From Pseudomonadota bacterium (lineage in GTDB: Bacteria; Pseudomonadota; Gammaproteobacteria; Burkholderiales; Burkholderiaceae_B), in the NCBI GenBank assembly GCA_023432075.1, contig JAEYVD010000432.1, forward strand, positions 1-5,320: a stretch of 5,320 nt of DNA. The letters are read 5' to 3'. Both the position numbers and the translations under genes were made by a program. Below are positions 1 through 5,320 of the stretch, piece after piece (position 1 is the stretch's first letter; every line of letters begins with the position of its first letter). The notes beneath the pieces are model-generated. The model was not told the origin of the DNA. It saw nothing but the letters and a program-made list of their open reading frames with translations, and did not search any database.

Positions 1-101
1 TCATCGATCGCCGCGACATCCTCGACAAGGAACCCAAGTTCCAGTCGGCGGGCGTAAGCCGCCTGGACACCGTCGTCTACCGGCTGGGCGTGCAGGCCTG
101 A
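1..101 (+). CDS. tpm: Second thiopurine S-methyltransferase copy, 3' end only
   Basis: This is the last 33 codons of an open frame entering from the left edge and ending in TGA at 99-101. The peptide begins [11 protein letters not shown] and ends VVYRLGVQA, and it is identical in amino acids to the C-terminus of the complete tpm gene on the opposite strand. At the DNA level the two differ by one synonymous third-position change (GTC here at 72-74, GTG in the minus copy). The frame is open throughout, and it matches the C-terminal end of the bacterial thiopurine methyltransferase family. It therefore looks like the tail of a second, convergent tpm copy. Whether the rest of that copy is intact cannot be seen. 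The alternative is that it is an artefactual inverted copy at a contig end. Confidence 0.6.
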   Translation, partial: IDRRDILDKEPKFQSAGVSRLDTVVYRLGVQA

Positions 102-117
102 GCCAGTGCGCCCCGGC

Positions 118-148
118 AAAAGGCCCGTTCGAATCGAACGGGCCTTTT
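118..148. terminator. Bidirectional rho-independent terminator between convergent tpm ends
   Basis: The arms AAAAGGCCCGTTCGA and TCGAACGGGCCTTTT are perfectly complementary around a single central A at 133. This gives a GC-rich stem with an A run on one side and a T run on the other. In either direction the transcript would form a hairpin followed by four U residues, which is the form of a short bidirectional terminator. It starts 17 bases past the plus-strand stop and 17 bases past the minus-strand stop. Outside the core, a second paired block (106-116 with 150-160) lengthens the stem. The U run is short, so termination strength is uncertain. Confidence 0.8.
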
Positions 149-164
149 ACCGGGGCGCACGGGG

Positions 165-824
165 TCAGGCCTGCACGCCCAGCCGGTAGACCACGGTGTC
201 CAGGCGGCTTACGCCCGCCGACTGGAACTTGGGTTCCTTGTCGAGGATGTCGCGGCGATCGATGATGACCGCGGGCGAAACGCCGGAAAAGATCGCCTGC
301 ACCTCGCTGTCCACCACGGAAAACGGGGGACCGGGCATTTCTTCCTGGGGATAGTCCAGCGTGATGAGCAGGCCCCGGTAAGACGGCGACAGCTGACCGT
401 AGACGTGCCGCACGTAGTCGGCACGCATCGCGTCGGGCAGCGCAACGAGCGCCGCGCGGTCATAGACGCCCACGCAATGCGACAGCACCTGGGCATCCAG
501 CTTGAAAATGTCGCCGCAGACGATCTCGATGTTGCCGGCCACGTAATGGGTTCCATACACCGAATCGTGAATCACCGGCCGCAGCTCGTTCTCGTCAAAG
601 AATTGCTCGACGGCAAGCTTGGACAATTCCGCGCCCAGCACCTGATGGCCTTGGGCGGCCAGCCACACCATGTCCAGCGACTTGCCGCAAAGCGGCACGA
701 GCACCTTGCCGCCCTTTGGCACGTCCAGCGACGGCCAATATTTCTGCAATAACGGCGTGACCCGCGTCTGATGAAAATGCGTGCGCCCTTCGCGCCACCG
801 TTCCAGCCAGAATTCCGCGTCCAT
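165..824 (-). CDS. tpm: Thiopurine S-methyltransferase (complete)
   Basis: The gene encodes a 219-residue cytoplasmic SAM-dependent methyltransferase of the bacterial TPMT family. Family members methylate the sulfur of thiopurines, and some have been linked to tellurite and selenium methylation and resistance. Visible family motifs are FWLERW near residues 5-10, the SAM-binding [11 protein letters not shown] at 42-52 followed by GAELS at 64-68, GDIF at 104-107, [10 protein letters not shown] at 121-130 and [12 protein letters not shown] at 157-168. The length matches the usual roughly 218 residues. A longer frame is open up to 905, but I place the start at the ATG at 822-824. There the protein begins MDAEFW, as in relatives, and a GGAGGA sits 11 bases upstream (836-841). 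No coding partner is adjacent on the same strand. The 3' end lies in the palindrome shared with the plus-strand copy. Confidence 0.95.
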   Translation of the reverse strand: MDAEFWLERWREGRTHFHQTRVTPLLQKYWPSLDVPKGGKVLVPLCGKSLDMVWLAAQGHQVLGAELSKLAVEQFFDENELRPVIHDSVYGTHYVAGNIEIVCGDIFKLDAQVLSHCVGVYDRAALVALPDAMRADYVRHVYGQLSPSYRGLLITLDYPQEEMPGPPFSVVDSEVQAIFSGVSPAVIIDRRDILDKEPKFQSAGVSRLDTVVYRLGVQA

Positions 825-976
825 GACTTGTCTGCTCCTCCAAAGGATCCGTGTCGCACACGTTGCGCGCAGGACGATCGCTGGATTGTATTCCCGGGCC
901 GGCACCCGCGCGCTTTTCCCCGCGCGCCGCGCTTTTGGGTATCTTATGTCCCCTCGCGTTCACTTCTCCGAGCCTC
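825..976. promoter_or_regulatory. Divergent intergenic region between tpm and the exported-protein gene
   Basis: This 152-bp gap must carry the promoters of two genes read outward. On the minus strand a TACAAT hexamer (885-890) could be the -10 element of tpm, about 50 bases upstream of the ribosome-binding site region, but the matching -35 position is GC-rich and poor. On the plus strand TATCTT (940-945) is a possible -10 for the gene at 977, again without a good -35. The sequence CGCGCTTTT occurs twice about 20 bases apart (near 908 and 928), with no known meaning. No clear operator is visible. Confidence 0.4.
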
Positions 977-1738
977 ATGCAACGCCGCCCCCTGCTCCTG
1001 ACCTTGGCCAGCCTGATCGCCGCACCGTTGCACGCCCTGGCATCGCCCAGCCGAGACGCCATCATCCGCGGCGTGTTTTCGGCGCCGGCAGACGGTTTGC
1101 CCTACACCGCGCAGCACGCCGCGCTGATGCGCCTGTTGCGCGTGCAGTGGATGCCGGTCGAGTCCGGGGCGCCCGCCATCGATTTCGAGCAGCCCCTGCT
1201 GGGCGGCGACGATACGCTGGCCATCGTCCGCCGCACGCTCGATACCGCCGACGATGCCCTGGCGGTGCGCAGGATGGCCGAAGTCTGCCGGCTGGTGCCG
1301 CGCTATGTGCGCGCGATCGGCAAGCTGTCGCCGGGCCGTTATGACGTGCCGGCCGAAATGCGCGAGGCCTTCGACTTTCCGGAAAGCGGCGTGGGAGCGG
1401 ACGGCACGTTTGCACTGCGCGATGCGCACCTGATCCTGCTGCGCGCCGCCGACTGGCGCGAAGCCGAGGGGCCGGCGTTACAGGCCGTGCTGCGCGAAGG
1501 CGATCGCTTCTGGCCCATGCCCTACATCGATGGCAAGCGGCCGTACGGCGGCGCGAGCTTCTATCAGATCGACATGGCGCTGTTGCTCAAAGCGCCTTAT
1601 CCGCTGGATGCCAGGGGCTATGCCGTCACCGAACCCGCCAAGGACGCCCGCCTGGCACGGCTGCATGCCGAAACGCTTGCCGCGCTGCAGGTGTTCCTGC
1701 GCCATTCCACTGCCGCCAAGCCGAAGCAGCAGCGTTAG
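977..1738 (+). CDS. Predicted exported protein of unknown function
   Basis: The gene encodes 253 residues. I do not recognise the family. The N-terminus looks like a signal peptide: MQRR, then a hydrophobic stretch LLLTLASLIAAPL, and a likely cleavage after LHALA at about residue 22. The paired arginines could suggest Tat export, but the rest of the Tat motif is missing. The mature part is mixed alpha-helical in appearance, with no cysteine cluster or metal motif that I can name. Conserved-looking stretches are YTAQHAALMRLLRVQW near 35-52 and FWPMPYIDGKRPYGG in the C-terminal half. The frame stays open upstream to an ATG at 851. I prefer the ATG at 977 because it places the signal peptide at the N-terminus, although no good Shine-Dalgarno is visible. 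The stop codon overlaps that of the convergent gene. Confidence 0.75.
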   Translation: MQRRPLLLTLASLIAAPLHALASPSRDAIIRGVFSAPADGLPYTAQHAALMRLLRVQWMPVESGAPAIDFEQPLLGGDDTLAIVRRTLDTADDALAVRRMAEVCRLVPRYVRAIGKLSPGRYDVPAEMREAFDFPESGVGADGTFALRDAHLILLRAADWREAEGPALQAVLREGDRFWPMPYIDGKRPYGGASFYQIDMALLLKAPYPLDARGYAVTEPAKDARLARLHAETLAALQVFLRHSTAAKPKQQR

Positions 1739-2502
1739 GCGCCCTTTGCGCGGTGCATGAAGCTGCGGATGTCGTCCAGGATCGGCACCGCGGCCAGCAG
1801 CATCAGCAACAGCGCCAGCGGCCAGGTCGATCCAAAACCGAAGTTGTAGAACGAATACGCGCCGGTCACGCCGCCCACGAAGAACAGGCTCACCATCAGG
1901 CTCAGGACGGTGAGTTTGCCGCGGTCGGCCAGCACCCGCGGCATCGTCTGCGGATCGCCTTTGGCGACGTTCCAGTAAAACAGCTTGCCAAGCTCGATGC
2001 CGATGTCGGTCACCATGCCCGTGACATGCGTCGTGCGGATCTCGGACCGCGACACCTTGGTGATCATCGCGTTTTGCAGGCCCATGATGTAGCACAGCAG
2101 CATCACCGTGCCGGGCACGTAGAACCAGCGCAGCGTTTCGAGATTGGCGCCCAACAGGCCGAAGACGAGCAGCAGCACGGCCTCGAGCAGCAGCGGCAAC
2201 GCATATTCGCTGGCCAGCCGGGACCTGCGGCCAAAGTTGATCAGAAAGGCCGAGCTGGCGGCGCCGGCCATGAACGACAAGAGCGCCGCCAAGCCTTGCA
2301 GCACCACGATCACTCCGCCGAGCGCCATGTGATCCGCCATCATGGACACGATGCCGGACATGTGCGAGGTGTATTGCTGGACCGCCAGGAAACCGCCCGC
2401 GTTGACGGCGCCGGCGGTAAAGGTCAGCAGATAGGCGAGATGGCGGTTGGCTTGCGGGCTTCGGCCGACGGCGGTCAGCCGGCGCAGATACGGGATGGTC
2501 AC
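1735..2502 (-). CDS. YoaK/DUF1275 family membrane protein
   Basis: This 255-residue integral inner-membrane protein fits the YoaK (DUF1275) family, whose transport or other function is not established. Hydrophobic segments lie at about 22-42, 62-88, 101-119, 130-149, 196-220 and 226-244, giving roughly six membrane spans. Family signatures are TAGAVNAGGFLAV at 29-41, SHMSG at 46-50, MGLQNA at 140-145 and TTHVTGMVTDIG at 157-168. The start is GTG (2500-2502), supported by a Shine-Dalgarno AAAGGA five bases upstream. The TAA stop (1735-1737) overlaps the TAG of the convergent gene in the shared bases TTAG, leaving no room for a terminator between them. A candidate promoter lies just upstream, overlapping the end of the LprI-like gene, so it may be read separately from that operon. 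Confidence 0.9.
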   Translation of the reverse strand: MTIPYLRRLTAVGRSPQANRHLAYLLTFTAGAVNAGGFLAVQQYTSHMSGIVSMMADHMALGGVIVVLQGLAALLSFMAGAASSAFLINFGRRSRLASEYALPLLLEAVLLLVFGLLGANLETLRWFYVPGTVMLLCYIMGLQNAMITKVSRSEIRTTHVTGMVTDIGIELGKLFYWNVAKGDPQTMPRVLADRGKLTVLSLMVSLFFVGGVTGAYSFYNFGFGSTWPLALLLMLLAAVPILDDIRSFMHRAKGA

Positions 2503-2507
2503 GCCAG

Positions 2508-2513
2508 TCCTTT
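2508..2513 (-). promoter_or_regulatory. Ribosome-binding site for the GTG-started YoaK family gene
   Basis: On the minus strand AAAGGA lies five bases before the GTG codon at 2500-2502. This is the best Shine-Dalgarno match among the starts in the window. It decides the use of GTG here, since no ATG precedes the first membrane segment in a better position. Confidence 0.65.
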
Positions 2514-2548
2514 CAACACAAGAGCGTATTCACTGCGATTCGGAGACC

Positions 2549-2579
2549 ATTCTAGTCGCGCCGGGGCCGGATCGATCAA
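2549..2579 (-). promoter_or_regulatory. Candidate sigma-70 promoter for the YoaK family gene
   Basis: On the minus strand TTGATC (2574-2579) could be a -35 element and TAGAAT (2549-2554) a -10 element. The 19-base spacer is longer than the ideal 17. Transcription would begin near 2542, giving a leader of about 40 bases. The -35 hexamer overlaps the stop codon of the LprI-like gene and lies inside a 14-bp palindrome (2575-2588, ATCAAGGCCTTGAT) for most of its length. Confidence 0.45.
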
Positions 2580-3262
2580 GGCCTTGATACGGGATAGTAA
2601 ACGCCGCTCAGCGCGCCATTCAGACCGCAATACGGCCGGCCAGCCGCATCGGCCGCGCCCGCGGGCGGGTTTTCCGACAGCACAAGGCCGTATCCGTTGC
2701 GCGACAACGTCAGCGTCCAGCCCTCGGCATCGACCGTCTCGACAACCAGCACCTTGTTCTTGATCGCGCCCGCGCCCCGGACATCGCACACCCAACGGCC
2801 GTTTTCCGGATGCGCGGCGGAGCCGTCGAACGACAGGCTGCCATCGGGCTGCCGCTTGATCGAAACGCCGCCCGCAAGGTTCTCCCAGTCTCCCTCGAAG
2901 CCCTGCCGCCGCTTGAGCACCAGCGATGCCAGGAAGGCATCGCGGTACTTCAGCCGGTCGGCGAGTTCCTTTTGCGGCGGGTCGTTGCCGGGCGGCGACG
3001 CAAAGGCCTCGTCGCGTACCTGTACGAACCAGCGCTGGTCTTGTGTCAACGCCTTGCCCGTCGCGGCATCGAAAGTCATCCTGGCCTTGCCGAAGTGTTT
3101 GGCGATGCTGGCATCCTGCCCGGCCAGCGCGCCATCGGCGCAGATCGCCTTTTCGACGTCGGTGCGCGCCTTGGCGCAATCGAATGAAGGCGTGCCGGCC
3201 GCCCAGGCCGCCGCGCTGCCCAGCAGCAGGCACAGCGCCGGCGCGGCCAGGCGGCGATTCAT
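2576..3262 (-). CDS. Secreted LprI-type lysozyme-inhibitor-like protein
   Basis: The gene encodes 228 residues. A signal peptide MNRRLAAPALCLLLGSAAAWA is followed by likely cleavage near residue 21-22, so the protein should act in the periplasm or outside the cell. No lipobox is visible. Residues 26-87 match the LprI N-terminal domain (formerly DUF1311): SFDCAKARTDVEKAICAD with cysteines 29 and 41, then LTQDQRWFVQVRDEAF at 72-87. This domain is named after mycobacterial LprI, a lysozyme inhibitor, but most members are uncharacterised. The C-terminal part, from FEGDW (122-126) to the end, looks beta-rich and carries a second cysteine pair (159 and 212), probably a disulfide. The ATG overlaps the TGA of the SUKH-ankyrin gene (ATGA), so translation is probably coupled to it. 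Inhibition of lysozyme by this protein is an inference only. Confidence 0.85.
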   Translation of the reverse strand: MNRRLAAPALCLLLGSAAAWAAGTPSFDCAKARTDVEKAICADGALAGQDASIAKHFGKARMTFDAATGKALTQDQRWFVQVRDEAFASPPGNDPPQKELADRLKYRDAFLASLVLKRRQGFEGDWENLAGGVSIKRQPDGSLSFDGSAAHPENGRWVCDVRGAGAIKNKVLVVETVDAEGWTLTLSRNGYGLVLSENPPAGAADAAGRPYCGLNGALSGVYYPVSRP

Positions 3263-4488
3263 AGCGAGAATTCCCGCAAGTTGGCGACCCGCTCGGCCAG
3301 ACCTTCCTCGCCCAGATAGTGGCCCAGCTTGCCCGCGCGCACGCGTTTGAGGTCTTCTTGATAACGGCTGGCCATCGAATCACGGACCTGGGCATAAGCG
3401 TCGGCAAGCCCATCGCCGCACGCCTGCGCGATCAGACGGGCGGCCTGCGGGGAGCCGCAGGCGACGCAGCGCGCGATTCCCAGTGCATCGGGCACGGCGC
3501 CGTGCGCCAGCAGCGCGGCGACCAATCCCGCGGGCGGCTGCCGGTCGAATCGGTGCAGGGCCGTCGGGCTGACCGGCGCGCCCGCGTCCAGCAGCGCCTG
3601 GGCCGCGGCATATGCGTGCTGCATCAGGGCCACGTCAAGCGGCTGTGCGCTGCCGCGCAGCGGCGCATCGAAGCGCACGCCCTGCGCCGCCAGGCGATGC
3701 ACGAGCCCGGCGTCATCGTGCGACAACGCGTGCTGCAAGGCCAGCGCGGCGAGACTGGGGGTGCCGGCCAGCGTACCGGCCTCGAGCGGGCCGCGCCAGT
3801 CCACCAGCGCCCGCCGATGGAAGGCGGCCACGCGGTCGGCCAGCGGCTGCGGCATGCCATGCTCCGACACGCGCTCGTCCAGATACTCCAGCACGCGCAG
3901 GCCGGTGCTGTCCTCGTCTTCCTCGGGGTCGGTGTCCAGGCGAAGCGCGGCAAAGGCCGCGTACAGGTCCGGGGCGATCGTGGCGATGCCGTCCTGCTGC
4001 AAGGCGTGCGTCCAGCCTGGCAGGCCCTGCTTCCATGCGACCACGCTGCCGGCTTGCGGCCCTGGCGCCACGGCGACGTAGATGCGGTCGCAGTATTCAA
4101 AGCCGCCAATCGGCAGATAGCGCAACTTTCCGTTCCAGGTGGCGCCATCCTCGGCGGCGGCGTCCTGGGCGCATTCTTGCTCGTGCTCGATCCAGCCTTG
4201 CAGGTCACGATAGTGATCGCTGCCGTCATAGAAGAGTTCGGACCAGCTCAACGCCTCTTCATTGCCATCCATCTGGGCGCGTAGGTCGTACGCCAGTTCG
4301 CCCCCGGCGGTGAGCCGCCACAGGTCAAGCAGCGCGGGCGGGAGCGGCCCTTCGCACAGGGCCTGGATCTCGGCGATGCGGGCGTCGGCCAAAGGCGGCT
4401 GCACATCTATCAGCAGGCGATCCGCGAACACCGCGATGCCGTGCTCGCGCAAGGCCTGCATTTCGGCCGACGTGAAAAACTCGCTCAT
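3259..4488 (-). CDS. SUKH (SMI1/KNR4) domain protein with C-terminal ankyrin-like repeats
   Basis: This 409-residue protein has no signal peptide and is probably cytoplasmic. Residues about 36-182 fit the SMI1/KNR4 (SUKH) fold: LPPALLDLWRLTAGGEL at 49-65, SWSELFYDG at 81-89, LRYLPIGG at 122-129, then DRIYVAV at 134-140 and SVVAWKQG at 148-155. An acidic linker (PEEDED, 188-193) leads to helical repeats resembling ankyrin units at about 247-274 (LQHALSHDDAGLVHRLAAQG), 284-307 (PLDVALMQHAYAAAQALLDAGA) and 320-333 (AGLVAALLAHGA). SUKH proteins often act as immunity proteins in bacterial toxin systems, and ankyrin proteins are found in the same role. No toxin gene adjoins it here, so the target is unknown. 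It is the first gene of a pair with the LprI-like gene, overlapping by four bases. The ATG at 4486-4488 lacks a strong Shine-Dalgarno. Confidence 0.85.
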   Translation of the reverse strand: MSEFFTSAEMQALREHGIAVFADRLLIDVQPPLADARIAEIQALCEGPLPPALLDLWRLTAGGELAYDLRAQMDGNEEALSWSELFYDGSDHYRDLQGWIEHEQECAQDAAAEDGATWNGKLRYLPIGGFEYCDRIYVAVAPGPQAGSVVAWKQGLPGWTHALQQDGIATIAPDLYAAFAALRLDTDPEEDEDSTGLRVLEYLDERVSEHGMPQPLADRVAAFHRRALVDWRGPLEAGTLAGTPSLAALALQHALSHDDAGLVHRLAAQGVRFDAPLRGSAQPLDVALMQHAYAAAQALLDAGAPVSPTALHRFDRQPPAGLVAALLAHGAVPDALGIARCVACGSPQAARLIAQACGDGLADAYAQVRDSMASRYQEDLKRVRAGKLGHYLGEEGLAERVANLREFSL

Positions 4489-4520
4489 GGTGATGCTTCA
4501 AGGAAAAAGGGACTGGTCCG

Positions 4521-4526
4521 ATTCTA
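4521..4526 (-). promoter_or_regulatory. Candidate -10 element for the SUKH/LprI-like operon
   Basis: On the minus strand TAGAAT, in the context CTAGTAGAATCGG, lies about 33 bases upstream of the ATG at 4488. The same hexamer serves as the candidate -10 of the YoaK family gene. The expected -35 position (about 4544-4549) reads GGCGAC and is a poor match, so the assignment is weak. Confidence 0.35.
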
Positions 4527-4627
4527 CTAGCGAGCGGTGAATCGTCGCCGGGCCAAGATGGCCGACCGCCGTTGATTTACGGCGTTTGTCCTGGGCCTTC
4601 TCCATGAGGCTGCGCGGCATCCATCCG

Positions 4628-4659
4628 GCGCGGACCGGCGGCCGGACGCCGGTCCGCGC
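4628..4659. terminator. Strong GC hairpin downstream of the aldo/keto reductase gene
   Basis: A perfect 12-bp stem (GCGCGGACCGGC at 4628-4639 with GCCGGTCCGCGC at 4648-4659) encloses an 8-base loop. It starts 23 bases past the stop codon of the aldo/keto reductase, the place expected of a transcription terminator. No U run follows it on the minus strand, so it is not a canonical intrinsic terminator. It may protect the mRNA 3' end or act with other factors. A second, shorter hairpin (CGCCGT 4567-4572 with ACGGCG 4579-4584) lies further on in the same gap. The rest of the 4489-4682 gap shows no gene. Confidence 0.5.
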
Positions 4660-4682
4660 GGATTTCCCTCGCGCGGCGCGGG

Positions 4683-5320
4683 TCAGGCCTCGCCCGATTC
4701 GCGCAACTGCTGGCGCCGGTATTCGCCCTGCCGCACATGCATCCAGCCCGGGTATTCCGGCGGCAGCGCGCTGACCTTGTCCAGCGCGGCCAGTTCCTCC
4801 CCGGTCAGCCGGATGTCCGTGGCCGCCAGGTTGTCCTCGAGCTGGTCCACGCGCTTGGCGCCGATGATGACGCTGGTGACGACCTGCTGGTGCAGCAGCC
4901 AGGCCAGCGCAACCTGCGCCACCGACACGCCGCGCGCATCCGCAATCAGCCGCAGCGCGTCGATGCTGTCGTAGGCGCGTTCGCGGTTCACGGGCGGGAA
5001 ATCGAACGCCACGCGGCGGCTGCCCGCCTCGGCTTCGCCGTCCCGGCCGTACTTGCCGCTGAGCAGGCCCCCGGCCAGCGGACTCCACACCATCAGCCCG
5101 ACGCCCTCGCTTTGCAGCATGGGGACGAGCTCGCGTTCCAGATCACGCCCGGCAACCGTGTAATAGGCCTGCAGCGACTCGAAGCGCGCCAATCCCAGGC
5201 GTTCGGAAATGCCAAGCGCCTTCATGATCTGCCAGGCGGCCCAGTTCGACACGCCGATATAGCGCACATGGCCATGCTGCACCAGCGTGTCCAGCGCGCG
5301 CAGGGTTTCCTCGATGGGCG
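4683..5320 (-). CDS. Aldo/keto reductase, C-terminal part (5' end outside window)
   Basis: The last 211 codons of an NAD(P)H-dependent aldo/keto reductase are visible, ending in TGA at 4683-4685. The frame stays open to the right edge, reading PIEETLRALDTLVQHGHVRYIGVSNW, the usual core of the family's TIM barrel. Further matches are SLQAYYTVAGRDLERELVPM, GLMVWSPLAGGLLSGKY and the cofactor-phosphate segment SVIIGAKRVDQLEDNL, followed by LTGEELAALDKVS near the end. These place it with the longer aldo/keto reductases of about 320-350 residues that often act on aldehydes, so roughly 110-140 N-terminal residues are missing. They include most of the catalytic Asp-Tyr-Lys-His tetrad, so activity cannot be judged. 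The substrate is unknown. An internal GTG at 5280-5282 is not the real start. Confidence 0.93.
   Translation of the reverse strand, partial: PIEETLRALDTLVQHGHVRYIGVSNWAAWQIMKALGISERLGLARFESLQAYYTVAGRDLERELVPMLQSEGVGLMVWSPLAGGLLSGKYGRDGEAEAGSRRVAFDFPPVNRERAYDSIDALRLIADARGVSVAQVALAWLLHQQVVTSVIIGAKRVDQLEDNLAATDIRLTGEELAALDKVSALPPEYPGWMHVRQGEYRRQQLRESGEA

Larger units (their letters stand above)
1..265. repeat. Long imperfect inverted repeat (palindrome) spanning two convergent tpm 3' ends
   Basis: Positions i and 266-i are complementary across the whole stretch, with the axis at base 133. Of 132 base pairs only four fail: 74/192, 102/164, 105/161 and 117/149. One mismatch lies in the coding arms and is synonymous; three lie in the short spacer between the two stop codons. 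The left arm runs off the window at base 1, so the true length is unknown. The clustering of mismatches in noncoding sequence fits a real inverted duplication under selection better than an error-free fold-back copy, but four differences are too few to decide. Confidence 0.95.

Noticed and set aside
825..905. N-terminal extension of tpm by 27 residues
   Set aside because: The extension has no family resemblance, whereas the ATG at 822-824 gives the typical MDAEFW start and has a GGAGGA upstream.
851..976. Longer start for the exported-protein gene at ATG 851
   Set aside because: It would bury the signal peptide behind 42 residues of unlikely sequence and place the start within the tpm promoter region.
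1753..2763. Plus-strand open frame of 336 codons
   Set aside because: It is antisense to the YoaK family gene, very rich in His, Gln and Arg, and has no recognisable domain, as expected of a shadow frame in high-GC DNA.
3319..4284. Plus-strand open frame of 321 codons
   Set aside because: It lies wholly opposite the SUKH-ankyrin gene, whose domain matches establish the coding strand; its composition is that of an antisense frame.
4567..4584. Six-base-pair hairpin followed by TTTG on the plus strand
   Set aside because: No plus-strand gene ends here, and the stem is short, so I do not call it a terminator.
4498..5088. Minus-strand frame of 196 codons
   Set aside because: It overlaps the aldo/keto reductase in another frame and is dominated by Arg, Gly and Ala without any domain.
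1..5320. Mobile element, CRISPR array or RNA gene
   Set aside because: Apart from the tpm palindrome there are no repeats of a suitable kind, no transposase or integrase, and no tRNA or rRNA sequence; the palindrome holds tpm sequence rather than insertion sequence ends.

Overview
The window is high-GC DNA whose gene content and codon use look like a beta-proteobacterium of the Burkholderiales, most likely an Alcaligenaceae member such as Achromobacter or Bordetella. That assignment is an inference from sequence style and cannot be proven here. It holds five complete genes and two genes cut by the window edges. I see no tRNA, rRNA, CRISPR array, transposase or phage gene.

Left edge (1-824): the last 101 bases of a plus-strand gene face the 3' end of a complete minus-strand thiopurine S-methyltransferase gene (tpm). 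The two 3' ends are almost the same sequence. Together with the spacer they form an imperfect palindrome from base 1 to 265, centred on 133, with only 4 mismatched pairs out of 132. A terminator hairpin sits exactly at the axis. The repeat runs off the window, so it is either two convergent tpm copies or a fold-back/assembly artefact at a contig end.

Middle (825-2502): a 152-bp divergent gap separates tpm from a plus-strand gene for an exported protein of unknown function (977-1738). That gene converges on, and overlaps by 4 bases at the stop codons, a minus-strand gene for a YoaK/DUF1275 family multi-pass membrane protein with a GTG start.

Right (2503-4488): two minus-strand genes form a tight operon. 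The first encodes a SUKH (SMI1/KNR4) domain fused to ankyrin-like repeats. The second, coupled through an ATGA stop/start overlap, encodes a secreted LprI-type lysozyme-inhibitor-like protein. SUKH and ankyrin modules are both common in immunity proteins against polymorphic toxins, but no toxin is visible here.

Right edge (4489-5320): a 194-bp gap with a strong GC hairpin precedes the 3' part of an aldo/keto reductase gene whose N-terminal part lies outside the window. Apart from the SUKH/LprI pair, the genes do not form an evident pathway. The palindromic tpm region is the most unusual structure, and the SUKH-ankyrin/LprI operon is the most interesting protein-level observation.
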